Source of the DNA: Hysterangium stoloniferum
Lineage: Eukaryota > Basidiomycota > Agaricomycetes > Hysterangiales > Hysterangiaceae
Length of the DNA stretch: 64,000 nucleotides
Direction: 5' to 3'
Assembly (NCBI GenBank): GCA_015178975.1
Contig: WHVD01000190.1
Coordinates: forward strand, 62,001-126,000
Under the pieces are notes generated by a model. That model searched no databases. It saw nothing but the letters and a program-made list of their open reading frames with translations, and had not been told where the DNA came from. A program made the position numbers and the translations under genes. Positions 1 to 11,135 of this stretch are shown piece after piece. Positions within the stretch are counted from its first letter, which is position 1, and each line of letters opens with the position of its first letter.

Positions 1-40
1 CAAACGATGATATTGCCACCGTGTCGAGCCGGACGTGGTC

Positions 41-47
41 TATAAAA
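41..47 (+). promoter_or_regulatory. TATA box, target gene unclear
   Basis: TATAAAA motif in a mixed-composition stretch about 430 bp upstream of the first plausible ATG (478). Either the transcript has a long leader or the box belongs to something else. I see no other gene in bases 1-477. Confidence 0.25.
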
Positions 48-477
48 GCGCTTGCGAAATACTAGCGGGAATGCTGTTTTTGATATGAGACACCATTCAA
101 CCAGGTTGCTGGTATACATTACTTGCAAATACAAGGAATTCAGACCTTGTCCTCATTCAACGGACTCGGGGCACTCTAGCCAGCAAACGGAAGACCGACA
201 CCTAGAACAGGATGGGGTGGGATAGAATGCGGGCCTGGATTGTTATAGTGCGGTAAGACTTTCTCAAATGCCTAGCTGGCGAGACAATGCCACCAAAAGC
301 CTGCCATACTTGACAATTTTGATGAGATTCATTATTTCACTATATATTTGTTGGATTTTTCTTGTCTGACCGCTTTGCTGTTATTCCAGCTGCCCCTCTG
401 CCAGTGAGCCTGAGTCTGTTGTACGGGTATCTTGCTTTTTAACAGCCAGGACTGTCGTTGTTTAAAGGCATACCAAT

Positions 478-2159
478 ATGCAGTGGCAGCTATCATTGTG
501 TTTTCTGCTTGCAAATAACGTCGTTGCTTATGGGCTATCGACCGCCACGAGGACTCCGGCGCGTTCTCGGAATTCAATGTACTCCAGGTACGCTTCTCGT
601 GCACATGACGAGAAACGTCTGTCTCATCAATTTCTCAAAGAAATACTCCCTCAACACTTCCCCAGGCAGGCTGCGAACCTGCAGAACCTGCCAATACCGT
701 GACAGAACGTCTTAACGGGCTGTTAAGCTCAGGCGGAGCCGGCTACGTTCTTAGCCTTTGCCCTAATCAGAATTATAGCATCACCGCCCCTTTGCAATTT
801 ACCGCACCCAACCAGGAGATAAGCACGCAAGGGCTGCCTACAGATAATTCACGAGCCATGCTAATCATCAGTGGCCCTGTTCTGCAGCCCGGACAGGCCA
901 ATCACACCAGCGCCGTCTCCGGACAGTGCGCGACATGCAATGGTGTCAAACTTCGACATGTTCAGGTAGGCCCCCACTTATTCACATCTTGTCATTCTTA
1001 TCAAGGTATCAGATAAACGGCTCCCGTAATGGCGCGCAAGCCGTCCACGGCGATGCGAATATAGAAATGGGCGGGTCCAATACCGGACAGCTCATCGAAT
1101 TCGTCCGCTCCTTCGATCCCCGCTCATGGTCCTGCCTCCATGTATCACAGGGTACACTGGACTGCGCTCGTGCGACCGTCCAGAATAATGATATCGGTCC
1201 TTGCGGCTCGGATGCACCTGGACAGTGGGCGGATGGCATTTCTATTGCCTGTGCCAATACAACCGTACAAAATAACCATATCAACAGTCCCACGGACGGC
1301 GGGATCGTTTTGTTTGGGTCTCCAGGCTCTGTCGTGGAGAACAATACGATATGGATCGAGACGGTGAGCAATGTTATGACACGGACCAGCCAGAGAGCTG
1401 TCCTCACGTATTTTTTATCAGAAAACGCTTCTGGGAGGAATCGTGAGTATATGTGGTGCTCTTTCGTGGGGCAAGTGTTGAAAGTCTTCCAGAATTTAGT
1501 AGATTACAATCCATGGAACGGTAATTATAACGGAACTGTTGTGCGAAATAATGATATCGTCGGAGGGTTTGCAACCGACTCCATAGATGACGCGGTAGAT
1601 AACAAGGGCACTAATAGCGGGTCTGCGATTATCAAGTAAGTGCGATATATTCTAACGAAGAATTTATCCCGAATAAATACGCAGAATCGGTATTGCAATG
1701 GGGCCGCACGTTTGGTTCGGAAATTCCTACAAAGTCAATATATCACAGGGCGCACTGGTGGTGGACAATCGGTTTCAAGGAGCGGTACGCAAGTTTCAAA
1801 GATCCCCTCTCCGCCGTTCTCTTACCCTCCCTTGTTGACAGTTTGGCTATGCAATGGCCATGTCTTCGGTTGCCAATTTCACAGTGCTGAATAATGTTCT
1901 AGTAGGAGATACTGCATTCATCGGTTCGATTGGTCCGAAATGTTCTAATGCGCAAGGCCGGACACCCCCTGCACGACCATTTGTCGTGCAGCAGAGCCTT
2001 GTCATCGGATCAAAGATACAGACCGACTTCACTAATATAGATGACGCAAACAACCTAATCTGTATCATCCCACCAGCGGGTGGTCATTATTGGCCCTTCG
2101 GGAACAATCACGCTCCACCATCGCTAGGTTGCGATGTGGCAGGCTCGGTGGACCCATGA
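478..2159 (+). CDS. Secreted right-handed parallel beta-helix (pectin-lyase-fold) protein
   Basis: Seven-exon gene. The product begins MQWQLSLCFLLANNVVAYG, a signal peptide. Later exons show a beta-helix ladder with repeated N-N-x-I turns (VQNNDI, VQNNHI, VENNTI, VRNNDI) plus paired cysteines, as in fungal pectate-lyase-like secreted proteins. Introns read with GT-AG and matching phase at 966-1012, 1364-1421, 1443-1492, 1636-1684 and 1785-1841; between two of them is a 21-nt exon (1422-1442). The first intron, between about 588 and 669, could not be placed uniquely: the signal-peptide frame and the next frame join only with a weak donor such as GTGCAC at 599. The stop is at 2157-2159. Substrate and catalytic residues cannot be assigned, so this may be a non-catalytic extracellular beta-helix protein. 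Confidence 0.8.
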
Positions 2160-2584
2160 ACTCAATAATGACGGGATTAATCTATTTCTGGGAGAAATGG
2201 TTCTGTTTCATTTACTGTGCCGCTTTGGACTTGGTTTCTTAATAGGTGTTCTATTGGTCGGGAGATCAAGTGGTAGGACAGTTTGTAAGATAATACAAAG
2301 TGAACAAGCATCCTTACATGGACTTGTATATACCCGAGAGACATTTGTGCCTGGATTAAACTCAGTTATTAGTCAACATAGGTACCGGCGCCGGCCGGTA
2401 GGGTGTACGTAGGCTGGTGATTATTCATCGTGAGCAATATATACGTGTAAAGCTTATTGATTGATTCTTCTACTTAATTCTGCCGCTTTCTTCGACGACC
2501 ACTTAAATATCCGTCTGCTTATCCACCTACCTAAGAGCCAACGTTTGACCAACCCCAGTACCATCACCCCGCTAAACCTCCAAT

Positions 2585-3310
2585 ATGCCCCTCAATCTCA
2601 CGCTCGACGAAAGCTACGCCTGGGTAATCCTCGCAGGCGTCAGCACAGGGTGGTTAACTTTGTGGCAGGGCATTAATGTCAGTCGGCACAGAAAGGCAGC
2701 GAAGATCGCCTACCCACAGTGTCAGTCCACGTGTAGCGAGTCATGATGTCGTTCTTAATATATTTCATAGTGTATGCTGAGAAATCAGAGGCAGCGGCGT
2801 CTGTAGTAAGCCCAAATGGAGATATCGACAGTACAATATTTTTAACATGCTTATCTGTTACAGGAGGCTCACAAGTTCAACTGTGCTCAACGTATGTCGC
2901 AATTTTATGAAACAGTATATATGATACTCATCTCTTCGTCAGGCGCACACCAGAATACCCTTGAAAATCTCCCGCAGATACTTTTCTTCCTCACCTTCAC
3001 TGGTTGCAAGTACCCCATCGCTGCCGCAAGTCTCGGTGGCCTATGGGTTGTGGGACGCGTACTGTACACTATGGGATACGCCACCGGAGATCCCAAAAAG
3101 GTGAGGAAAATCGCTTGTTATCTGGTTTTCGGGGCACCGAGCTCAGTTTTCCTTCAGAGAAACCGCGGTTCAATCGGGATCATCGGCCAATTGGGTAAGT
3201 GCTTGTGTCTGTCTATTTTTGGCTTGTGATAGTGACCGATCTGAATCCTAGGTCTGCAACTGCTCGCCACCTACACCGCTGGTCAGCTCGCGCTTGCCAC
3301 GTTGTACTAG
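2585..3310 (+). CDS. Microsomal glutathione S-transferase 3-like protein (MAPEG family), copy 1
   Basis: Six exons (2585-2720, 2771-2805, 2864-2891, 2943-3100, 3158-3194, 3252-3310) give about 150 residues, the usual MGST3 length. The product carries the family signature FNCAQRAHQNTLE, the glutathione-binding region, and four hydrophobic segments, with GYATGDPKK in the last loop. MAPEG proteins are small endoplasmic-reticulum or outer-mitochondrial membrane trimers that conjugate glutathione to lipophilic electrophiles or reduce lipid hydroperoxides. The start is the ATG giving MPLNLTLDESYAWVILAG, identical in layout to the downstream copy. All five introns are short GT-AG. It forms a tandem pair with the gene at 4212, and the two share promoter-proximal blocks around 2480 and 4120. 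Confidence 0.9.
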
Positions 3311-4211
3311 TTACCTATCAACCTCATCTTGTTGTCAATGTAATATTTATTAAAAACTGTTTTGACGTATCAATTATACAAAAATCCAATTTGCTTGCTG
3401 CCCGCCACGACATTTGGGGTTTATTGCTTTTGCGGTAGTTATTGAGTATATATATACTGAGCCAAGGACCATGATAGCATTAAAGCTCTGAGGATTTCGT
3501 CCCAGCGATCACGGCGGTTCCTAGTCATTTCTTGAGTATGTTTATGTCATTTAACCACAAACCCCTTATAGTATCCTAACTGCAAAATACTTACTTTTAG
3601 TATTAAAAATAGTATGAGTTGACTTGTTGTAATACACAATCTACAAGGGTTTAATAGACTTGTAATAAAAGAACTTGTGTGTCAATCAATGTGTCAGTTA
3701 GTGAATCACCTTCTGACAAGATAGGTTTGGTACCAGTTTAGGTGTACATCGGTAAAATCATGCATTAGCCTCCAAAAGCATGGTCCACAATTAGCATTTT
3801 CATATGAAAAGTTGAAGGAATGGGTAAACCGCCCCTAGGAGAAGGGGGTTTCATCATCATTTCCACTTTAGTAAGTATCAAAGCGTTATCAAAAATCGCT
3901 GCGACTTTACCGCACTTTGCGGTCGTCCTCGGCCCGGCGTATGGGGATGATCATCCATCGTGTGCAATACGTGCAACACAATAGGTTGGGGGTGTGTGAC
4001 CCTGCGTCTTGCAGGTTGGTTTCTGTAACGCAGCCTAGGACGTAACAACGGAGTATGTTCACCGACATGACAATCCTTTAAATTTAGCTTGCTGGGCTTC
4101 TGCTGCTTTTTGCCTTTTCTGCCGCTTTCTTTGACCACACAAACACCCGCCTACTTATCTGAATTCAGGATCCAAGCATTAGCACAAGAGCTTGTACCGT
4201 GACCCTCCGAT
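3311..4211. other. Spacer between the tandem MGST3 genes
   Basis: No convincing coding region. The last 100 bp (about 4110-4211) resemble the region upstream of copy 1 (about 2470-2585), sharing a block around TTCTGCCGCTTTCTT, so the duplication included the proximal promoter. Confidence 0.6.
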
Positions 4212-5029
4212 ATGCCCCTCGATCTCACCGTCGACGAGCGCTACGCCTGGGTCATTCTCGCAGGCGTCAGCACGGGGGGGTTAACTTTGTGGCAGGTCTT
4301 CAATGTCAGTCGGCACAGAGCAGGAGCGAAGATCGTCTACCCACAGTGTCCGTGCACATGCAACCGTCGTGATAACTGTCGTTAATGTATCCCATAGTGT
4401 ATGCTGAGAAAGCGGAGGCAGCGGCGTCTGTCGTAAGCCCCACGGACATCATCGCAAAGTGGTTTTAACGTGCTGATCTCCCGCAGGAGGCTCACAGGTT
4501 CAACTGTGCTCAGCGTATGTCGTCATTTCCCGAACGTCAACCCGCTTATATATGATTATTTGTATCCTCATCAGGTGCACACCAGAACACCCTCGAAAAT
4601 CTCCCCCAAACACTGTTCTGCCTCACCTTCGCTGGGCTCAAGTACCCCATCGCCGCTGCAAGCCTCGGCGGCCTGTGGGTCGCGGGTCGCGTACTGTACA
4701 CACTGGGATACAGCACGGGTGATCCCAAAAAGGTGCGGCAATCGTGCTGTTGCCTGGTTTTCGGACACCAAATTCACGCTGTTGTCGATTCAGAGACTCC
4801 GTGGCGAAGTTGGGATCATCGGCCAATTGGGTAAATACTCATAATGTCTACTGCTCTTGGCTTGTGACAGTGACCGATTGGAATTCTAGGCCTGCAGCTG
4901 TTGGTTACCTACACCGCGTGCTTGCCACGTTGTGCTAGTTATCTCATCTTGATTTTCTTGTCGATGAATCTATATTTGTCAACTCAAAGTTGTCGATTGT
5001 ATCAAAGTCTAATTTTGCACGTCATTTGA
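4212..5029 (+). CDS. MGST3-like protein (MAPEG family), copy 2 with shifted C-terminus
   Basis: Same exon layout as copy 1, with the FNCAQRAHQNTLE signature and the GYSTGDPKK loop kept. In the last exon the copy-1 stretch between ACCGC and GCTTGCCACG is 10 nt shorter, which changes the frame. Instead of ending at a TAG like copy 1, it reads on for about 30 extra hydrophobic residues to a TGA at 5027-5029. The active-site region is unaffected, so it may still be functional with a changed membrane tail, or it may be an early pseudogene. All splice sites of copy 1 have equivalents here, including the donor GTAAGC before EAHRFNC. Confidence 0.8.
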
Positions 5030-5885
5030 GGTTTAAAGCCAAAGATCATCCCAACAATCACCGGTTTTCTGTTTCGGTACCACGAGGTTTACAAGTAAAT
5101 AATAATCACGACATAAAAAGCAATGTCAGCTCCGAATCATCTAAACGACCAGGCAGATTTAATAGCGCAGTATGCACGAAGCTATTTTCGGAATTCACGT
5201 GAGGTTATATTATCGCCTGAACTTAAACTTGCGGCGTAGGGGATTGATTAATTCTTAATATACAAGTAATATTATACAGATGAAACCCTCCCAAACCTTT
5301 GTTTCAGATGCGCAAGCTCCACGCAAGTCTCATCGATCGGTGAGCGCTGAATTTGACTCCATCGGGATGAGAGAAAGATCCCACGGGTTTAATCGTGGTT
5401 ATTGTTCGACATGACATGGGGCCTGCTTAGAAGCACAGTGCGGATGACCCGAATTCGCGGCCGAGATGCCGAGGCTACTAAACTCAACTGTCTCAAGAAT
5501 ATTCATCATCCTTCCAGACAGGTGTGTCAACAGAAATAATACACTGGCAATTCATGCGTGAGCGATATGACATTAAAACTGGGTGAGTAGCAGGGTAGCA
5601 CGATGGGAGCCAAGAAACACGCAATTCTACAGGAAATAGGATACGGGATAACACTATCAGTTACAGGGCAGGGGGAACAGTGCGCGACCAGCTACGTCAT
5701 TTCTCGAAAGACAAGGGGGACAGACAAGATGTCCTCGCGGTATTAGCAGAGACAAGTATGCCCACGTGAATATACAGTGAGATAATCTCTGTGGTACCAG
5801 GGGGGTCACCATCGAGATGAAAACGGGATTGATGCGCCTTTTTCGTAGAGGCGGTGCGCGACGCGAAAATGCACATCAGACACCA
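5030..5885. other. Intergenic, no gene seen
   Basis: Mixed-composition sequence downstream of the MGST3 pair and downstream of the convergent G-alpha gene. Only short incoherent ORFs. Confidence 0.5.
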
Positions 5886-8228
5886 TCAGAGAAGACTGAT
5901 CTGTTCGAGATTTTTTCGCAGCACGAGATCCTCGACTGTAAAAAAAAAAAAAAAGCCGAGATCTCAGACAGATGCGCAAGAGGAAGAAGGGGAAGGGGCG
6001 GTGCTTACTTGCCGAAAGGATGACAGCCATCTGTCGGGTATCCTAGATGTGTGAGAACAAACAACCGAATTTTAATCATGCGAATCCGAGTCCGGACGAA
6101 CAAAGTGTCCAAAATGAGAGAACTTACTGTCGCACAGGTGATATGAGAATAGAATAAGCGGGGCTGTGGCGAAAGTTCCTTTTGGACCGCCTTGAATTTG
6201 GACTTCAAGTCTGCAAGTCGGCTGCACATCAGCCTTTTAATGGATCAGGAGCAGCAAGTGAAATCTCTCCCACATCGGGCGACCGATTCCCACTGGTTCC
6301 TCCCCGTATAGCTCTTAACGTATCGCCCGAAACGGATTCCATCGTCGAGCTTGGCTTGCAGGATATCCCGCTTGTTAAGTAATAAGACAATGGACACTCG
6401 GGCGAGCAGTTTGGACGAGCAAAGGTTTTTCCATAGCATGAACGTGTCCTCTAAGCGGTTTACCTCGGGTGCCTCTGCGAGGGCTTGGTCAAAGGCACTC
6501 ATCGGCGCCAAGAATATGATAGCGTTCGCTAAAAACTCGCGTTTAACATACGGGACTTTTGTTAGTGTGAAGATCTATTACATACCATCGTCGAAATATG
6601 GCATCCAGGTCGACCGCTGCAGAATCAGGACGAAAAAATATCAAATCAAAGGTACGTTGGGTCGTCTGAACGCGTTACATACTTGACTCCTCTGAAAATG
6701 TGCGATTGCTTAAATTAAGAGGATTCCAGAAAACATACAAAAGAAGGGGGGGGGGAGGGGGGGGGGGAGAAACGTACAGCTCCTCCGACGTCGTATATTC
6801 TTAGTTCTGCGGCTCCCAGATTATCGGTTTCCAAAAATTCTGTTTGACGATGGCACCGAGTGAATTCAAAATCAAAAAATTCCAGAGATCATTTCAACGC
6901 ACTGGGACGGATAGTATATCGGTGTTCGGTGACTCCCATAGTCTTTAGCCGTGCACGGAGAATGTCATCTAAAACAGAAAAATTTGACACGCCTTGCATC
7001 ATTTGCAAAAACGCGCACATACCATCCGTCGGGGTAAAATTTGGGACAGCAATCCGCGGTAAATCGTCCAAAAAGCTAAATAAATAAAAATGCACAGGTG
7101 CACATGAACAAATTTTTGGAAGACAAAAAAAAAAAACAATTGCAAATCACGCACAAGGTGCACAGTTCTTCCTTGCCCACCTTGTGCCCCGCCAACAACG
7201 CCTTGACAACGCGGTCCTTCCACAGCGCGATCATATCGTCGCGACAGGCACACAGCACGCGAGCGAGACTCGCGTCGTCCCCGTCCCCGCCCCCCGCGTC
7301 CGGTGCTGCCGGGCCCGCTGCCATGTGTAGCCGTTCACGTGCAGCTCCTGCTGCGAGCGGGACGGCGTGAGCGCCAGCGGAGACTGCGGCGGGGACAGCG
7401 GCCGCGCGGGCGCGGGCGTGAGCCGCTTCGTCAGCGTCTGCTCGATCTGGCGGAGGGGCGTGAGCCGCGCCATGAGCCGGCGGTGGTGCGCGGTCAGCGT
7501 CGGTGTGGGGCCCGCGGGCGCGGGTCCGGTCGGCGCAGCGGCGGGGACGGGGTCGGGGTCAGGGACGGGGACGGGCCCGGCCGCGGCTGTGTCTGCGTCG
7601 GTGTCTGTGTCGTGGGGCTCGCCCGCAAGGTCGCGGGGGGACGTGGGGGGCGTCAGACGCGCGAGGTGCCCGTCTTCCTCGTTGAGGATGTCCAGAATGA
7701 TGCCGAACGAGCGGACGACGTTCAGTTGGCACACGGAGCGCCAGACTTCCCGTTCGCGGTCGAAGGCTGTCGGGTCGTATTTACGCTGGAAGTCTGTCAT
7801 GGGTATCATCAGCGTGTGAGCTCGCGCGGGGGGGTGGGCTAGTCCGGGACGTTTGACGCACTTTTAAGGACGGTGCTTTTGCCTGCATGGTGAGAGTCAG
7901 TAGAGCGCGATGGCGCCAGAGAGATGTCGCGCTCACCGGATTCACTCTGGCCCAAGAGCAGGATCTTGACGCATTTGCGCTTCTTTGCTGCCAGTTCTTC
8001 GCTCCGTAGCTCGCGGTCTATATCGTCGCTGATCTTCTGCGCGGCCTTCTCGTGGATGATACGCAGTTCCGCCTGCTCCTCCGTCTCTCCTAAACCAAAT
8101 CAGCTTTTGATGCATATATGCGACGCATTGAATGCACCTTCAGGCGGAGCCAATTCTCGCGCGAGTGGATCGTCCATGTCGATATCTAGCGATCGTCGCC
8201 CTCCAATTCGGATGACAGACAGAGCCAT
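5886..8228 (-). CDS. Heterotrimeric G-protein alpha subunit, divergent basidiomycete type
   Basis: Multi-exon minus-strand gene starting MALSVIRIGGRRSLDIDMDD at 8228 and ending LRKNLEQISLL at 5886. The G boxes are readable in order: P-loop GQSESGKST (split by an intron at 7937/7882), switch I ARLKTMGV with its Arg and Thr, switch II DVGGA, NKRD (LLNKRDIL) and ITCATDT. The helical domain carries a long Pro/Asp/Ala-rich insert around 7400-7660. There is no MGxxxS myristoylation site and no C-terminal CxxX Cys. The catalytic glutamine of DVGGQ is Ala. Well-placed exons include 8138-8228, 7937-8089, 7862-7882 and a 9-nt exon at 6683-6691 coding RSQ. The junctions near 7260-7340 and 6840-6920 were not resolved. 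The protein should bind GTP and act in signalling, but hydrolysis is probably slow or RGS-independent. Confidence 0.88.
6746..6771 (+). repeat. Poly-G tract inside a G-alpha intron
   Basis: Two runs of nine to eleven G separated by one A. On the coding strand it is a poly-C tract just after the donor GTACGT that follows DVGGA. It is a low-complexity intron tract. Confidence 0.8.
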
Positions 8229-9225
8229 GGCAAGGTGCACAAAACGGTGGCGAACGTCAGAGGAATCTGCGAGTGTTCAACTCTTCGTTCTCACAGCTCG
8301 CGTTTTAAAAACATTCACTATTTCGGTTCACAGTCAGCAGGACCCCTGGTACCGCGATTCAAATTAACGCCACCTTTGTGTGTAACTCCTCGGCCTCCGA
8401 AAACGCAATCTTTCAATCTATTCGTCCCTGCAGCCGCAGGGCAGAACCTGGGCCGAAGGTGGGGATTTAAACCACCTACTCTTTAAACCGAAAATCGGCG
8501 TGATTCTTGTGACCGTGTTTGGTGACGACGATGAAACGTATATATATATTGTAAGTGAAACGATCAGAAAAATTTCAGGACTTCTTGAGCAGAAGCTCAC
8601 AGAAGATCTTCGGTCTAAATTACATAAGTGTCTTCTTTGATATGCCTAATGACCTTGTGTGCCAGACACGTCACATACTACTTAGCCCCATTATACCCGT
8701 CGAATGCTGCTTCTCTTACGTATTCCCTACCGCCGACTCGGCGGTTGATTTCGGTCGGCTAATAAGGCGTAGGGCTGAACTCGAATAATCCTCTCATAGC
8801 AATTAACGAATGTTGATGTCGCAGAATAACAATCTGGCCCCGAATGCTGTCTCGGGTCTGATGTTTGAAAGAAGAGTACCCGGGGTCTAGACGTCAGGGT
8901 CTCCTTGCGAAAATAGCGACAGCGCACTATCTTCGCCAATCAACGAGTACGCATCATATCGGGAGCCCCAGGGGGTAGACGTACAGGAGTAAGGAGAGCT
9001 GATGACGCGCTATTTTATTGTATGTCGATCGTGTGGGTATCATCTCACGCAAAAATCTCTTACCAGGAACAAGATTTACATACACCTCGATAGCGTAGAG
9101 CGCATCACCGAATCTGTCACCCATAGAACGGCAAGGAAGGCTGCTGAATTATCACCAAGTACGGTACACCCTGAGCTCCCATCCATGTTGTGGTCGGTGG
9201 AATCGGTCAATTGTCGGCTGAACAG
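8229..9225. other. Upstream flank of the G-alpha gene, no gene seen
   Basis: Divergent-promoter-sized region with only short ORFs of no recognisable content. Confidence 0.5.
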
Positions 9226-9784
9226 TCATATAAGGCTATAATTGAATGATTCCCGACCAGTCTTAGGCGCAATGCAGATGTGATGAAATGAAATGAAATC
9301 CCCAGGAAACGGGTCCGAAATCGAATATACGGGTGCGATATTGGGTGGATAACATACCTCGCGGAAACGGGTCATCGGAGCCAGCACCAGCATTGCTTTA
9401 TCGATGAGAAGATGGCTCTGCCTGCGGGATTCCTGCAAGACATCTCCGCCGGCAAGCGCAGACATGAAATATTGCTGCGAGTCCCGAAAACGGGATCAGA
9501 TTATGCATCCCGACTAATTTGATGCACACACCGATGGCCGATGGCCTCGGCCCGGAGCGCAACAATCGAAAAGTCTGGACCACAGCCATATCCAAAGTAC
9601 CCCGCTTAGATAGAGCCAAACCCTCTTTCGTACATGGCTGTGTTGTCTCCGAGTCATAGATCTGATAGAAGCTCCAGGAGGTATTGGGGGTTGTTGATAG
9701 CACCAGTATTAGAAGTACATGTGTGATATTTGAAGGTCTATGTGATATATATAGACATCTAATTATGAAAGTGAAAACTCCCAC
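9226..9784 (-). CDS. Unidentified ORF pair, possibly one broken or spliced small gene
   Basis: Two minus-strand frames overlap: one from 9784 with an N-terminal hydrophobic stretch, and one from 9465 (MSALAGGDVLQESRRQSHLL). They would make one protein only with a frame change near 9480, where no standard intron fits. Composition is not repetitive and no family is recognised. It could equally be non-coding. Confidence 0.2.
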
Positions 9785-9852
9785 CCAATGATGACAGAAT
9801 TATGTACCATGTATTAAAAATTTATTACTCTGATACTAGAGTGTATTTCGAA

Positions 9853-9988
9853 ACTACATCAATAAAATGATATTTGTTCCCGGAGGAGATCACCCCATTC
9901 TAGGAAACTCCTCGACGTTGTGGAGCTTGTGGAGCATCCCAGAATAGGGGTCTCCTCCCAGCGTTTAATACCATTTTACTGATGTAAT
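9853..9988. repeat. Foldback (MITE-like) inverted repeat
   Basis: The left arm, starting ACATCAATAAAATGATATTT, and the right arm, ending AATACCATTTTACTGATGT, are imperfect inverted copies over about 65 bp with almost no spacer. The inner arms pair GGAGGAGATCACCCCATTCT with AGAATAGGGGTCTCCTCC. No coding capacity. Fits a small non-autonomous DNA element or a structured RNA. Confidence 0.6.
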
Positions 9989-9989
9989 A

Positions 9990-11012
9990 GTCCGGTACCA
10001 GCAACAGCTCAAATGCATATAGAACTGTAACAAGGTGACAACCTGAGTAGGCGAAATGTTAGCAACTCCAACACCTATATAACCGGTCCCTGATACATAT
10101 ATCAGGCACTCATAATATCATGGGTAGCATATATACGCTACTCTCAGCATGCTAATCAGAATTAGGCCGCCTGCGTTCAGCCCTGCAACCTTGGGACGTC
10201 TGAGCGAAGAAACTTTTGGCCACCGGCCGATTTGGCGCTTCTCACAAATTGGTGAGTGATGTAGTACATTTTTACCCTGAAAAACATGTCCGCTGTAATT
10301 TTTTCTTCTTTTTATATTGACGCGACGCACTGAAATATGGAATCGTGGCAGCGAGGAACCGGTATTCGCATTGTGTATCTAGCGCTGGGATCATGGGACA
10401 GTTCACAGTCGAGGCAGCTGCATATATTTGGCCACCAAAAGTTGTGTCTCACCCAGGGGACTCATAGCATTATAGCAAACAGGAGCTCATTCTAGAATTA
10501 AATTGGATCTACTTGAATACCGTGAATGCTGCTGGCCCAGGATATGGATTCATATTATCTAACAAATTATGGATGAAGTTGGAGAAAGTCGCCATGGTGA
10601 AAGACAGTTCCCGTCTTGTTACATACAGTATGCCTTCCAAAGAGAGGGCTGGTAAGATAGAATACCTAAAAGGAAAAAGCTAGGATTAAATATAGAATAG
10701 GAGAAAGGTGAGACACACTTCTTCCTCTGACATTTCTAAATGCCTGGCACCCTCAGATTGCCCATGCTCTCTGTTAAGACCTGTGCTTGGATGCCACCTG
10801 GGACCCAACTTTCAACCAGACTACATTCCTCTTGACTTTCACCACTTCTCCAAGCCAATGCTCCAAAACCCATGGCTTTGTCAAAACTATGTTTGCTTAT
10901 AGAAATTACTCTTCTAGGTTGACTCTTGGTTGACCCTGGATAAAATTAATATCTTACTGGATGACTAATGAGCTCAGTAGTGACTGGTTCTTAATAGGAC
11001 TACTCTAATCCT
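9990..11012. other. Intergenic and decaying repeat DNA
   Basis: No gene recognised. From about 10700 the sequence becomes poor in CpG and rich in TG/CA, the signature of the repeat region that follows. Confidence 0.5.
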
Positions 11013-11083
11013 GATATGTAGCTCAGGGGTTAAGAGCACTAGACATGTAACCCAGACTTAAATCCAGTTCAGGTCAATACTTT
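11013..11083 (+). repeat. tRNA-derived (SINE-like) sequence
   Basis: A box TAGCTCAGGGG followed by TTAAGAGCACTAGAC, an anticodon-like loop ACATGTAA and a degraded B box AGTTCAGGTCA. The layout and spacing match a tRNA, but the anticodon stem is mispaired. This is a tRNA pseudogene or the head of a SINE. Confidence 0.5.
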
Positions 11084-11135
11084 TCACCCACTTATGTAAT
11101 CTTACACTGTGTTCCAACCAGCAACAAGTGTCCAT

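Noticed and set aside
1009-1407. Minus-strand ORF across the beta-helix gene
   Set aside because: Overlaps a spliced secreted protein on the plus strand and shows no domain.
7303-7842. Long plus-strand Gly/Arg-rich ORFs opposite the G-alpha helical insert
   Set aside because: They are GC-driven shadows of the minus-strand G-alpha exon; the minus reading has clear G-box motifs.
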